40,004 nucleotides of DNA. It comes from Thiobacillus sp. Its GTDB lineage: Bacteria > Pseudomonadota > Gammaproteobacteria > Burkholderiales > Thiobacillaceae. The notes beneath the pieces are model-generated. The model searched no databases. It was not told where the DNA came from and was given only the letters and a program-made list of their open reading frames with translations. The stretch covers positions 1-40,004 of the forward strand of contig JAIBEI010000046.1 of the NCBI GenBank assembly GCA_019459055.1. Reading direction: 5' to 3'. This document shows, one piece after another, positions 1 to 8,100 of the stretch (its first letter is position 1; every line of letters starts with the position of its first letter). Both the position numbers and the translations under genes were made by a program.

Positions 1-53
1 TTTTTTATTTCTGCCCGTTGGTTGGGGCCGCCCTGGCCAAAAATTTTCGTCAT
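1..53 (-). CDS. Possible 5' end of next hyf-operon gene (partial)
   Basis: An ATG at 53 (minus strand) opens a frame of 17 codons that runs off the window edge, beginning MTKIFGQGG. It lies 28 bp after the stop of the hyfF-like gene in the same direction. In hydrogenase-4-type operons the next gene is normally the large-subunit-like hyfG, so this could be its start. No clear ribosome-binding site is visible and 17 residues cannot identify a family, so this is a positional guess only. Confidence 0.3.
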   Translation of the reverse strand, partial: MTKIFGQGGPNQRAEIK

Positions 54-81
54 TTGGGCGTTGGGGCGCCACCCTACCCGA

Positions 82-1533
82 TTACCCACCCAGCAACTGC
101 GCTGCCTGCCTATACCAGTCAGCGAGATACGGCGGAATGAACAGGCCCAGCATCAGCACCAGGCCCAGATGCAGGAACACCGGCGTCAACGCGGGCTGGT
201 AGGGCAGCTTTGCGGATTCGGTCTCGCCGAACACCATCGGCTGCACCTTGCCGAAGATGGAGGCAAACGCCACGCCCAGCGCCAGCAGCAGGAAGGGCGT
301 GGCCCAGGGATGATCGTGCATGGCGGTGGTGATGATGAGGAATTCGCTGGCGAACACGCCGAACGGCGGCACCCCGAGGATGGCGACGGTGCCCAGCATC
401 AGCCCCCAGCCGATGGTGGGGTTGGTCTTGATCAGCCCGCGGATGTCGACCATCAGCTGCGTGCCGGCCTTTTGCGTGGCGTGGCCGACGGCGAAGAAGA
501 TGGCGGACTTGGTGAGCGAGTGCATGGTCATGTGCAAGAGCGCGGCGAAGTTCGCCACTGCGCCGCCCATGCCGAAGGCGAAGGTGATGAGGCCCATGTG
601 CTCGATCGAGGAATAGGCGAACATGCGCTTGACGTCGGTCTGGCGCTTGATCAGAAAGGCGGCCAGCACCACCGACAGCAGGCCGAAGCCCATCATCAGG
701 TTGCCCGCCATCTCGTTGCCGAGCGCGCCGTCGACCAGCACCTTGGAGCGCATCACCGCGTACAGCGCGACGTTGAGTAACAGGCCGGAGAGCACGGCGG
801 ACACCGGCGTCGGGCCTTCTGCGTGGGCGTCCGGCAGCCAGCTGTGCAGCGGCGCCAGGCCCACTTTCGTGCCGTAGCCGACCAGCAGAAAGACGAAGGC
901 CAGCGACAGCACCGTCGGCTCCAGCTCGGTCTTGACGCCGTCCAGGTGGGTCCACAAGAGCGCGGTGCCGCCCGAGCCCAGCACCTTCTCCGCCGCGAAG
1001 TAGAGCAGGATGGTGCCGAACAGCGCCAGCGCGATGCCGACCCCGCACAGGATGAAGTATTTCCACGCCGCTTCCAGCGAGGCCGGGGTGCGGTACAGCG
1101 ACACCAGAAGCACGGTGGCCAGCGTCGCGGCTTCCATCGCCACCCACAGGATGCCCATGTTGTTGGTGGTCAAGGCCAGCAGCATGGCGGCGATGAAGAT
1201 CTGGTAGCTGCTGTGGTACAGGCGCAGCCGCTTGTCGTTGAGCTTGCCGTGCTCCGCCTCGATGCGCATGTAGGGGCGCGAGAAGAGGGCGGTGGTGAAG
1301 GCGACGAAAGCGGTCAACGCGACCAGGAAGACGTTGAACGAGTCGATGAAGAACCAGCCGCCGCCGACGGTCATCGGGCCGTTTTCGATGATGCGGTGCG
1401 TCAGCAGCGCGGCCGCCAGCAGCGTCAGCAAGCTGAACAGCGCGTTGATCTCCGGCGAATGTTTCCGGCAGCCCCACAGCGCCAGGAAGATTCCGCCGGT
1501 CAGCGGAATGCCGAGTAGCCAGTAAATTTCCAC
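82..1533 (-). CDS. hyfF: HyfF-like proton-translocating membrane subunit
   Basis: The 483-residue protein is almost entirely hydrophobic helices and belongs to the NuoL/NuoM/MrpD antiporter-like family, closest in layout to HyfF of hydrogenase-4. Visible family features include a conserved Glu/Lys-bearing core, KVGLAPLHSWLPDAHAEGPTPVSAVLSG followed (in separate stretch) by the RMFAYSSIEHMGL segment. E. coli HyfF is slightly longer (about 526). Translation starts at GTG 1533, four bases after the hyfE stop, with AAGGA about a dozen bases upstream inside hyfE. It is the last complete gene of the usp-sulP-hyfBCEF operon. Its role would be an ion-pumping module in the inner membrane; the redox partner is not in the window. 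Confidence 0.87.
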   Translation of the reverse strand: MEIYWLLGIPLTGGIFLALWGCRKHSPEINALFSLLTLLAAALLTHRIIENGPMTVGGGWFFIDSFNVFLVALTAFVAFTTALFSRPYMRIEAEHGKLNDKRLRLYHSSYQIFIAAMLLALTTNNMGILWVAMEAATLATVLLVSLYRTPASLEAAWKYFILCGVGIALALFGTILLYFAAEKVLGSGGTALLWTHLDGVKTELEPTVLSLAFVFLLVGYGTKVGLAPLHSWLPDAHAEGPTPVSAVLSGLLLNVALYAVMRSKVLVDGALGNEMAGNLMMGFGLLSVVLAAFLIKRQTDVKRMFAYSSIEHMGLITFAFGMGGAVANFAALLHMTMHSLTKSAIFFAVGHATQKAGTQLMVDIRGLIKTNPTIGWGLMLGTVAILGVPPFGVFASEFLIITTAMHDHPWATPFLLLALGVAFASIFGKVQPMVFGETESAKLPYQPALTPVFLHLGLVLMLGLFIPPYLADWYRQAAQLLGG

Positions 1534-1536
1534 GGC

Positions 1537-2199
1537 TTATTTTTCCTTGAGTTTTTCCATGTGCTTCAAGTCCAGCGAATCGAAAGTCTCGCGGATCTGG
1601 AAGATGAAGATGCCGAGTACGAAGACGCCGACCAGTACGTCGAGCGCCACCCCTAGTTCCACCACCAGCGGCATGCCGTAGGTGGCGCTGGTGGCGGCGA
1701 AGAACAGGCCGTTCTCCATCGCCAGGAAGCCGATCACCTGGGGGATCGCCTTGGTGCGGGTGATCATCATCAAAAAGGCGAGCAGCACGGTGGCCAGGGC
1801 GATGCCCAGGGTCGAGCGCGTCACCGTGCCGGACAGCTCCGAGATGGGCAGCGCCAGATTGAAGGCGAAAATCACCAGCACGATGCCGATCAGCATGGTG
1901 GTGGGGATGTTGATCATCGGCTCCACCACCCGGTTTACATTCAGCTTTCGCACCAGGCGGTAGAAGTACCAGGGCATGGCGATGACCTTGAGCACCAGGG
2001 TCAGCGCCGCCGAGTAATACAGGTGGTGCTGGCCGGTGGCCCAGGCGACGATGGCGGTGGACGTCGCCAGGGCCGCGCCCTGACAGGCGAACAGGGTCAC
2101 CAGCGCGACGACGCGGCGCTGCGACAGCATGGCGAAGGAGATCAGCAGCAGCAGCGCGGCGAGCAGGTTGACGACCTGAAGGTGGTAGGCCAGTGTCAT
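1537..2199 (-). CDS. hyfE: HyfE-like hydrogenase-4 membrane component
   Basis: This 220-residue, roughly seven-helix membrane protein matches HyfE in size and operon position. HyfE carries NuoK-like helices plus extra helices. The start at ATG 2199 is one base after the hyfC stop and the stop abuts the hyfF GTG, so translation is probably coupled. The C-terminus is charged and cytoplasmic (DSLDLKHMEKLKEK). Residues such as the TRTKAIPQVIGFLAMENG segment resemble the NuoK/MrpC signature region with its buried Glu. The subunit would form part of the proton path. Identification rests on family resemblance and context. Confidence 0.85.
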   Translation of the reverse strand: MTLAYHLQVVNLLAALLLLISFAMLSQRRVVALVTLFACQGAALATSTAIVAWATGQHHLYYSAALTLVLKVIAMPWYFYRLVRKLNVNRVVEPMINIPTTMLIGIVLVIFAFNLALPISELSGTVTRSTLGIALATVLLAFLMMITRTKAIPQVIGFLAMENGLFFAATSATYGMPLVVELGVALDVLVGVFVLGIFIFQIRETFDSLDLKHMEKLKEK

Positions 2200-2200
2200 C

Positions 2201-3145
2201 TCAAACCTCCAGCAGAAAATGAATCAGCATGCCCAGCACCGCCAGCAAAAAGGCGGTACCGAGAAACTCGGGTGCGCGGAACAGCCGCACCTTGGCCGAA
2301 ATCGTTTCGATGAAGGCCAGCACGGCGCCGCCGAGCAGAAGCTTCGCGACCATGGCCAGCAGCGCCAGCGGCAGTGCCGCGAGTTCCCCCCGCCCCGCAA
2401 TGCCCCACGGCAGGAACAGCGCGATGCCGAGCGCGGAATAGGTGAATAGCTTCAAGGCCACCGCCCATTCGATCAGCGCCAGGTGGCGGGCCGAGTACTC
2501 CAGGATCATGGCCTCGTGGATCATCGTCAGTTCGAGGTGGGTGCTCGGGTTGTCCACCGGGATGCGCGCGTTCTCCGCCACCGAGATCATCCAGAACGCC
2601 ACCGCCGCAAACGCCAGGCTGGGGTAGATGGCGAACTTCTGGTGCGCCAGGGTCTGCACGATGATGGGCAGTTCGGTCGACTGCGAGATCAGGCTGGCGG
2701 TGAAGAACACCATCAGGAGCGCCGGCTCGGCGAGGAAGGACACCAGCATCTCGCGGCGCGCGCCGAGGGTGCCGAACGAGGTGCCGATGTCCATCGCGGC
2801 CAGCGCCAGGAACACCCGCGCCAGGGCGAAGATGCCGACCAGCGCGATGACGTCGGCGGCGGGCGAGAACGGCAGGTCGTTCACGATGGTCGGCACGATG
2901 CCCGCGGCCAGCGCCATGCAGGCGAAGATCATGTAGGGCGCGAAGCGGAACAGCGGCGAGGCGTTGTGCGCGATCACCGCATCCTTGTGGAACAGCTTCT
3001 TCAGCGTGCGGTAGGGCTGGGTGATCGGGGGCGCGCTGCGGCCCTGCAGCCAGGCGCGGCACTGGTTGACCCAGCCCATCAGCAGGGGTGCCAGCAGGAT
3101 CGCCAGCAGGGTCTGGGCGAGTTGCAGAAGGATGCCGGTGCTCAT
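2201..3145 (-). CDS. hyfC: HyfC/HycD-like (NuoH-type) membrane subunit
   Basis: A 314-residue membrane protein of the complex I subunit 1 (NuoH/HycD/HyfC) family. The signature VAENARIPVDNPSTHLELTM around residue 200 matches the quinone-chamber/interface loop of this family, which anchors the hydrophilic arm to the membrane. The chosen ATG (3143-3145) overlaps the hyfB stop as ATGA; a longer frame upstream overlaps hyfB and is unlikely. Length agrees with E. coli HyfC (about 322). In the operon it follows hyfB and precedes hyfE with a 1-bp gap, the standard hyfBC-E order (hyfD is absent). Confidence 0.87.
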   Translation of the reverse strand: MSTGILLQLAQTLLAILLAPLLMGWVNQCRAWLQGRSAPPITQPYRTLKKLFHKDAVIAHNASPLFRFAPYMIFACMALAAGIVPTIVNDLPFSPAADVIALVGIFALARVFLALAAMDIGTSFGTLGARREMLVSFLAEPALLMVFFTASLISQSTELPIIVQTLAHQKFAIYPSLAFAAVAFWMISVAENARIPVDNPSTHLELTMIHEAMILEYSARHLALIEWAVALKLFTYSALGIALFLPWGIAGRGELAALPLALLAMVAKLLLGGAVLAFIETISAKVRLFRAPEFLGTAFLLAVLGMLIHFLLEV

Positions 3146-5160
3146 CGTGTTGTAAAGACCAGAAGGAAGATCAGGGTGGCGAAGCTGTAGATCAGGTACC
3201 ACTGGATGCGGCCGTGCTGCAGCCGCCCGGCCTGCTCAGACAGCCAGTTCGTCACGCGCGCGATGGGCACGTAGAAAATGAACCAGGCCTTGTCCAGCGA
3301 CGCGCCATGGTAGTGCGGGGAGCGCGAGAAGGGATCGGGGGTTTCCCGCTCCACCTTCATGAATACCTCGAAAATCTGCCGGATCGGCTGGCCGAAGCCC
3401 TCGGCGCTGTCCTGCATGCGCGCGTCCTGTTCCGGATAGCCGCAATCCCACGGGTCGCTGCGGCGCACCCGGCCGTGATAGACGCGGCGCACCCAGATGT
3501 AGGTGAGCAGCAGCACCACCCCTACCACTGCGAAGAAGATCAGCGGCGCGTAGCTCGCGCGCTCCGCCGAGACGGGTGCCAGCATCAGCCAGTTGCCGTC
3601 GTTCACCAGCGACTGGTTGGTCAGCAGGGACACCACCGGGGCCAGCCAGCCGATGACCTGGGTGGGAAACAGGCCCAGCAGCACGCATCCTGCCGCCAGC
3701 CAGAGCATGCCCAGGCGCTCCGGCCAGCCCGCCTCGTGCGCCTCGTGCAGCGCCGGATCGCGTGGCTGGCCGAGAAACACGATGCCGAAGAACTTGACCA
3801 TGACATAGGCGGCCAGCGCCGCGGCCAGCGCCACCGTGGCGGCGGCCACCGGGATCACCATGTTGAGGTAGGGCTGGGTCAGGCCGGGCGTCTGCAGGAA
3901 GGCCTGCAGCAGCAGCCATTCCGAGACGAAACCGTTCAAGGGCGGCAGGCCGGCGATCGCCAGCGCGCCGATCAGGGTCAGCCAGGCGGTCCATGGCATG
4001 AAGCGCATCAGCCCACCCAGGTGGCCCATGTGGCGCACGCCGGTGGCATGCAGAACCGAACCGGTGCCGACGAACAGCAGGCCCTTGAAGAAGGCATGGT
4101 TGAGCGCATGGTAGAGCAGCGCGGTGAGCGTCAGCGCGGCCAGCGCGCCCTTGCCGTCGGTGTAGAAGATCAGCGTGAGGCCGAAGGCGGCGAGCAGGAT
4201 GCCGATGTTTTCGATCGACGACCAGGCCAGCAGCCGCTTCATGTCCGACTGCACGGCGGCGAAGATCACGCCGTAGAGCGCAGTAATCAAACCGAGCGCC
4301 AGCGCCAGCGTGCCCCACCAGCCGATCTGGATGTTGAGCAGGTCGAAGGTCACCCGCAGCAGGCCATAGATGGCGGTCTTCAGCATCACCCCCGACATCA
4401 GCGCGGAAACCGGCGAGGGCGCGGCCGGGTGGGCTTCAGGCAGCCACACGTGGAGGGGCACCATGCCCGCCTTGGCGCCGAAGCCGAACAGCGCCAGCAG
4501 GTAGGCGGCCGAGGCCCAGAACGGCGTCATCTCGGCCATTCGCATAGTGTCGAAGGTGTAGTCGCCCTGGCCGCCCTGCAGCACGCCGAAGGTGAGCAGC
4601 AGCGAGATCGCGCCGACGTGCGCGATCAGCAGATAGAGAAATCCGGCGCGGCGGATTTCGGGAACCTTGTGGTCGGTGGTGACGAGGAAGTAGGACGACA
4701 GCGCCATCACTTCCCACGCCACCATGAAGGCATAGGCGTCGTTGGCCAGCAGCACGGTGACCATGCCGCCCAGGAACAGGTGGTACCACAGCGCCAGCAG
4801 CGCCAGCGGGCCGGCGGCCATGCTCTTGAAATAGCCGGACGCATACACCGTGATGCCGAACGCTGCGCCGCCCAGCAGCACCATGAAGAAGGCGGACAGG
4901 GCGTCCAGCCGCAGGTGGAAGGGCAGGTCGGGCAGCCCGATCGGCAGGATGATGGTGGAGGTAGGCAGCAGCAGCCCCGCGACGCCGACGCCGGCGATGA
5001 AGAGCGCGCCCAGCGCGCCCAGCGGAAACACCAGCCGGCTCAGCAGATGCGGCACTCGCTGCAGCAGCAGGGCCGCGAAGCCCAGCGCCAGCCAGAACAG
5101 CACGACGCCCCACGCCCATTGGACCGGTTCGAGGGGAAGCAGTGAAAATGTTTCCATCAT
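3142..5160 (-). CDS. hyfB: HyfB-like proton-translocating membrane subunit
   Basis: This is a 672-residue NuoL-type antiporter-like subunit, the same length as E. coli HyfB. It shows the family core KAGMVPLHVWLPEAHPAAPSP (split here as KAGMVPLHVW and LPEAHPAAPSP), LLAWSSIENIG, and a C-terminal extension with HyfB-type RRSDPWDCGYPEQ. Two adjacent ATGs (5158-5160 and 5155-5157) are possible starts; a longer frame to 5205 has no support. It lies 75 bp downstream of sulP and overlaps hyfC by ATGA. No hyfA ferredoxin gene precedes it, so this is a reduced hyf-like cluster rather than the full E. coli operon. Confidence 0.88.
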   Translation of the reverse strand: MMETFSLLPLEPVQWAWGVVLFWLALGFAALLLQRVPHLLSRLVFPLGALGALFIAGVGVAGLLLPTSTIILPIGLPDLPFHLRLDALSAFFMVLLGGAAFGITVYASGYFKSMAAGPLALLALWYHLFLGGMVTVLLANDAYAFMVAWEVMALSSYFLVTTDHKVPEIRRAGFLYLLIAHVGAISLLLTFGVLQGGQGDYTFDTMRMAEMTPFWASAAYLLALFGFGAKAGMVPLHVWLPEAHPAAPSPVSALMSGVMLKTAIYGLLRVTFDLLNIQIGWWGTLALALGLITALYGVIFAAVQSDMKRLLAWSSIENIGILLAAFGLTLIFYTDGKGALAALTLTALLYHALNHAFFKGLLFVGTGSVLHATGVRHMGHLGGLMRFMPWTAWLTLIGALAIAGLPPLNGFVSEWLLLQAFLQTPGLTQPYLNMVIPVAAATVALAAALAAYVMVKFFGIVFLGQPRDPALHEAHEAGWPERLGMLWLAAGCVLLGLFPTQVIGWLAPVVSLLTNQSLVNDGNWLMLAPVSAERASYAPLIFFAVVGVVLLLTYIWVRRVYHGRVRRSDPWDCGYPEQDARMQDSAEGFGQPIRQIFEVFMKVERETPDPFSRSPHYHGASLDKAWFIFYVPIARVTNWLSEQAGRLQHGRIQWYLIYSFATLIFLLVFTTR

Positions 5161-5235
5161 GTTGGTTGTAAGCCTATCGTGCCCAATTGATCGCACTCGC
5201 AGCACGTGCGGTCCAGAAACGGAATATTGTTGAAA

Positions 5236-7356
5236 TCATGCAGCCGGCTTGATCGCGCAGAACAAGTCCTCTGCCGCTTCTTCGCCCAGTTGCTCGTAGA
5301 TCGCGGCAATCGCCTGGTCCACCGTGGCGAACAGCTTGTCCTGCCCGATCGTCTCGAACAGACCGGTGGCGCGCATCACATCCAGCACCTGTTTTTTCAG
5401 GCCGCTGAATACCAGGGTGATCCCCGCGGCGTGCAGGCGTTCGACCAGGTGATGAATGACCTCCTCGCCCGACGCGTCCAGCTGGTTGATGGCGTCGCCC
5501 ACCACCAGGACGTATTTGGCTTCGGGATTCTTGGATACGGCCTCCAGCACTGCGTCCTCGAAGTAGGAGACGTTGGCGAAGTACAGCGAGCCGTCGAAGC
5601 GGATCGCCACCACGTGCTTGCTGGTGGGCAGATCCGGATTCACCCTGAGGTCGCGTAGCGTGCCGTCCTTGTAGCGGCCGAGAATGGCGACGCGCGGCGA
5701 CATGGTGCGATACAGGTAGAGGCCCAGCGCCAAACCCGCGCCGACCATGATGCCCTTGTCCAGATGCGGGGCGAAGGCCAGCGTGGAAACGAAGGTGACG
5801 CCCGCGGCGATGCCGTCGTGGCGGCTGGCCTGCCAGGCATGCTTCACCGCCTTGAAGTTCACCAGGCCAATCACCGCCATGATGATGATGGCGGCCAGCA
5901 CGGCCTGCGGCAGGTGGTACAGCAGCGGGGTGAGGAACAGCAGCGCGACCAGCACGATCAGCGCGGTGATCACCGAGCTCATGCCGGTTTTGGCGCCGGC
6001 ATTCATGTTGACGGCCGTGCGCGAGAACGAGCCCGAGACCGGGAATGCCTGGGAGAAGCTGCCGACCATGTTGGCAAGGCCTTGGCCGATCAGCTCCTGG
6101 TTGGGGTCGATGCGGTCCTTGGTTCTGGCCGCAACGGCCTTGGCGATGGAGATGGCTTCCATGAAGCCCACCAGCGAAATCACCAGGGCGGCGGACAGCA
6201 GCGAACCCAGCGCATCGAGGTTGAGGCTGGGCATCTGGATGCTGGGCAGGCCTTCCGGGATGGCGCCCACCACCTCGCCGCCGCCCACCAGCTTGAAGCC
6301 TTCGGCGTTGAGCTTGCGCAGGCGGTAGCGGGTCTCGTCCAGCGTCACGCCCTGTGGCGCCCGCTCGGCCGAATAAATCGCCAGGGTCGTGCCGTCCGCG
6401 TCCGTGCTGCGCACCACCTGCAGGTAGCGCAGTGCCGCCTTTTCCTTGGCGAAAGCCGCTTCCGCATCGCGCAGCTTGATTCGCAGCAGTGCCAGTTCAG
6501 CCTCCATTTGCACGGCGTTGACGTTGTTTCCATTGGTTTTTTCGGCGGCTTTCAGCGCGGACGATTTGCTGGAGATCTGCGTATTCAGGTCGTCCACCTG
6601 CTTCGCCGCAGCCATGTTCTGCTGCACCACGACCTGCAGCTGCGGGTCGGCGATCTGCTCCAGCGAGCCGTTGGCGTTGCGTTCGAAGCCGATCGACCAG
6701 GACAGCAGCGTCGTCACCACCACCGCGATCAGCACCCCGGGCAGCTTGGGGGCGTATTTCCTGATGCCCCACATCAGCGCGATGGCCAGGATGCCCATCG
6801 CCAGCGTCGGCATGTGGGTGTCGCCGATCTGTTTCAACACGCCGACGATGTCGTTGATGAAGTGCTCGCTGCGCCCCATCGGCACGCCGAACAGCTTGGA
6901 CACCTGCGACAGGCCGATGATGATGGCCGCCGCGTTGGTGAAGCCGACGATCACCGGATGCGACAGGAAGTTGACGATCACCCCCAGCTTGAACACGCCG
7001 AGCAGCAGCTGAATGATGCCCACCACCAGCGACAGCATGATGGCCAGCGCGATGAACTGGTCGGAGCCCGGCGCCGCCAGCACCGCCAGCGACGAGGCCG
7101 TCAGCAGGGACACCACCGCCACCGGCCCTGTGCCGAGCTGGCTCGAGCTGCCCCACAGGGCCGCCACCGCCACCGGCAGGAAGGCCGCGTACAGCCCGTA
7201 GTACGCCGGCAGCCCGGCCAGTTGCGCGTAGGCCATCGACTGCGGAATCAGCACCAGGGCCACGGTCAGGCCCGCCATGAAGTCGGCCCTCAGTACGTCG
7301 CCTTTCATGGGGAACCAGCGCAGGAAGGGCAGGAATTTGATCAGGAAGGCGGGCAT
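5236..7356 (-). CDS. SulP family anion transporter with inserted coiled coil
   Basis: A 706-residue SulP/SLC26 transporter. The N-terminal membrane domain has the family stretches LVLIPQSMAYAQLAGLP (residues 34-50), YGLYAAFLP and LGTGPVAVVS, and a C-terminal cytoplasmic STAS domain occupies about 590-690. SulP proteins carry sulfate, bicarbonate or other anions; the substrate cannot be read from sequence. Residues about 225-358 form an unusual hydrophilic, Ala/Lys/Glu-rich insertion with coiled-coil character just before the IPxGLP motif; the second SulP in this window has only about ten residues there. ATG 7354-7356 aligns with the usual SulP N-terminus; the longer frame upstream overlaps the usp-like gene. 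It sits between a usp-like gene and hyfB in one operon. Confidence 0.9.
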   Translation of the reverse strand: MPAFLIKFLPFLRWFPMKGDVLRADFMAGLTVALVLIPQSMAYAQLAGLPAYYGLYAAFLPVAVAALWGSSSQLGTGPVAVVSLLTASSLAVLAAPGSDQFIALAIMLSLVVGIIQLLLGVFKLGVIVNFLSHPVIVGFTNAAAIIIGLSQVSKLFGVPMGRSEHFINDIVGVLKQIGDTHMPTLAMGILAIALMWGIRKYAPKLPGVLIAVVVTTLLSWSIGFERNANGSLEQIADPQLQVVVQQNMAAAKQVDDLNTQISSKSSALKAAEKTNGNNVNAVQMEAELALLRIKLRDAEAAFAKEKAALRYLQVVRSTDADGTTLAIYSAERAPQGVTLDETRYRLRKLNAEGFKLVGGGEVVGAIPEGLPSIQMPSLNLDALGSLLSAALVISLVGFMEAISIAKAVAARTKDRIDPNQELIGQGLANMVGSFSQAFPVSGSFSRTAVNMNAGAKTGMSSVITALIVLVALLFLTPLLYHLPQAVLAAIIIMAVIGLVNFKAVKHAWQASRHDGIAAGVTFVSTLAFAPHLDKGIMVGAGLALGLYLYRTMSPRVAILGRYKDGTLRDLRVNPDLPTSKHVVAIRFDGSLYFANVSYFEDAVLEAVSKNPEAKYVLVVGDAINQLDASGEEVIHHLVERLHAAGITLVFSGLKKQVLDVMRATGLFETIGQDKLFATVDQAIAAIYEQLGEEAAEDLFCAIKPAA

Positions 7357-7391
7357 GGTTGTATGTTTTTTGGTCGGTTGGTACGTACGGA

Positions 7392-7787
7392 TCAGGTGGG
7401 TTTCTTGTCGTGTGTCGCCGCGGTCACCAGCGGGCAGGCGAGATGCTTCCACGGGTCGCTGCTGCGGTCCTGGGCCAGCGCTTCCCAGCCTTCGCGCGAG
7501 TCGATCACCACCGCCGCGATGTGCTCGTGGGCGTTGGCGTAGTCGACCAGGTCGCGTCGGCGCAGGCTGGGTTTTACGTCCAGGCTGAAAGGCAGGCCCG
7601 CCTCGCGCAGCGAATCGAGGAAATCGGCCATCTCGGCCGGCGGCGTTTCGCCGGCGGCGATGACCTGGATCTCCAGGTCGGCCTCGAGACGGCGGCAAAG
7701 CGACAGCGCCGAGGTCAGCAGGCGCGGATCCACATGCCCTTCGCGGACGGCGAGCAGTACGGTTCGTTGTTTGCCGGGGTGGGTCAT
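7392..7787 (-). CDS. Universal-stress-like small protein
   Basis: A 131-residue soluble protein with the beginning of a Usp/Rossmann-like alpha/beta pattern (RTVLLAVREGHVDPRLLTSALS, given as two parts RTVLLAVREG and HVDPRLLTSALS; then LEIQVIAAG, and VVIDSREGWEAL). The ATP-binding G-x2-G-x9-G(S/T) motif of canonical Usp proteins is not present. It is the first gene of the operon, starts about 26 nt after the predicted sigma54 transcription start, and is 35 bp upstream of sulP. Usp-like proteins paired with SulP transporters occur twice in this window, suggesting a regulatory or accessory role to the transporter. Family assignment is moderate. Confidence 0.6.
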   Translation of the reverse strand: MTHPGKQRTVLLAVREGHVDPRLLTSALSLCRRLEADLEIQVIAAGETPPAEMADFLDSLREAGLPFSLDVKPSLRRRDLVDYANAHEHIAAVVIDSREGWEALAQDRSSDPWKHLACPLVTAATHDKKPT

Positions 7788-7822
7788 TCCAGGGCGCTGG
7801 TTCTTATTGGGACGCTTCCTTT

Positions 7823-7839
7823 AAGCAGCAAGCGTGCCA
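7823..7839 (-). promoter_or_regulatory. Predicted sigma54 (-24/-12) promoter of usp-sulP-hyf operon
   Basis: On the minus strand the sequence TGGCACGCTTGCTGCTT matches the sigma54 consensus TGGCACG-N4-TTGC(A/T) with one mismatch. GG (7838-7837) and GC (7826-7825) are separated by exactly 10 bp as required. The start of transcription would fall near 7813, about 26 nt before the usp-like ATG. A sigma54 activator gene lies divergently next to it, which strongly supports function. Confidence 0.78.
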
Positions 7840-7917
7840 GTGGAGATATTTCAGACCAAGCGCATGAACAATCAGGGAAATGCGGCAAAGCAAACACTCC
7901 GAATCGCTTCCAGACTG

Positions 7918-7930
7918 TTGCATAGTGCAA
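7918..7930. promoter_or_regulatory. Inverted repeat TTGCA-N3-TGCAA, candidate activator site 1
   Basis: The perfect repeat TTGCA-TAG-TGCAA lies about 93-105 bp upstream of the -12 element of the sigma54 promoter, a normal distance for an upstream activating sequence. An identically spaced copy occurs at 8041-8053. Binding by the adjacent activator is inferred. Confidence 0.5.
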
Positions 7931-7983
7931 TTGTTTGGTCGTTTGCCCGGGAAGCGCCCGTCCCGGGTGGGTATCAGAACATT

Positions 7984-8002
7984 GTTAAATCTAGGTTAAG
8001 CG
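7984..8002 (-). promoter_or_regulatory. TTAA box (11-bp direct/inverted repeat), copy 1
   Basis: On the minus strand CGCTTAAC-N5-TTTAAC; on the plus strand two GTTAA hexamers 11 bp apart. It matches the more perfect boxes at 10699-10719 and 14552-14572. All three lie upstream of usp-like genes. This copy has one arm mismatch and no recognisable -35 beside it. Confidence 0.4.
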
Positions 8003-8040
8003 ACATTTTCTTCCTGGGTGTTGCAATTAGTGTGCATAAA

Positions 8041-8053
8041 TTGCAAATTGCAA
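8041..8053. promoter_or_regulatory. Inverted repeat TTGCA-N3-TGCAA, candidate activator site 2
   Basis: TTGCA-AAT-TGCAA repeats the format of site 1. Further TTGCA words flank it: TTGCAA at 8021-8026, exactly 20 bp upstream, and TTGCA at 8057-8061. It lies 48 bp before the activator ATG, so it could also serve autoregulation. Confidence 0.48.
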
Positions 8054-8100
8054 CAATTGCAGGCATGCTGCGACCTTCTGCACGAATGACCGGAGGGCGC

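Noticed and set aside
3088-5145. 685-codon open frame on the plus strand
   Set aside because: It is fully antisense to hyfB and its Gln/His/Arg-rich product is the usual shadow of a high-GC membrane gene.
82-5160. Calling the hyf cluster a true [NiFe] hydrogenase
   Set aside because: The catalytic subunits are outside the window, so presence of Ni-binding cysteines cannot be judged.
5764-7542. Long plus-strand open frame antisense to sulP
   Set aside because: Low-complexity His/Gln/Arg product, no recognisable domain; shadow of the SulP gene.
7864-7878. ATGAACAATCAGGG resembling the right end of the MITE-like element
   Set aside because: Only a short match with no second terminus; could be chance.
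7834-8100. N-terminal extension of the sigma54 activator
   Set aside because: It would translate the AT-rich promoter region; the receiver domain starts at 8101 with a good Shine-Dalgarno.
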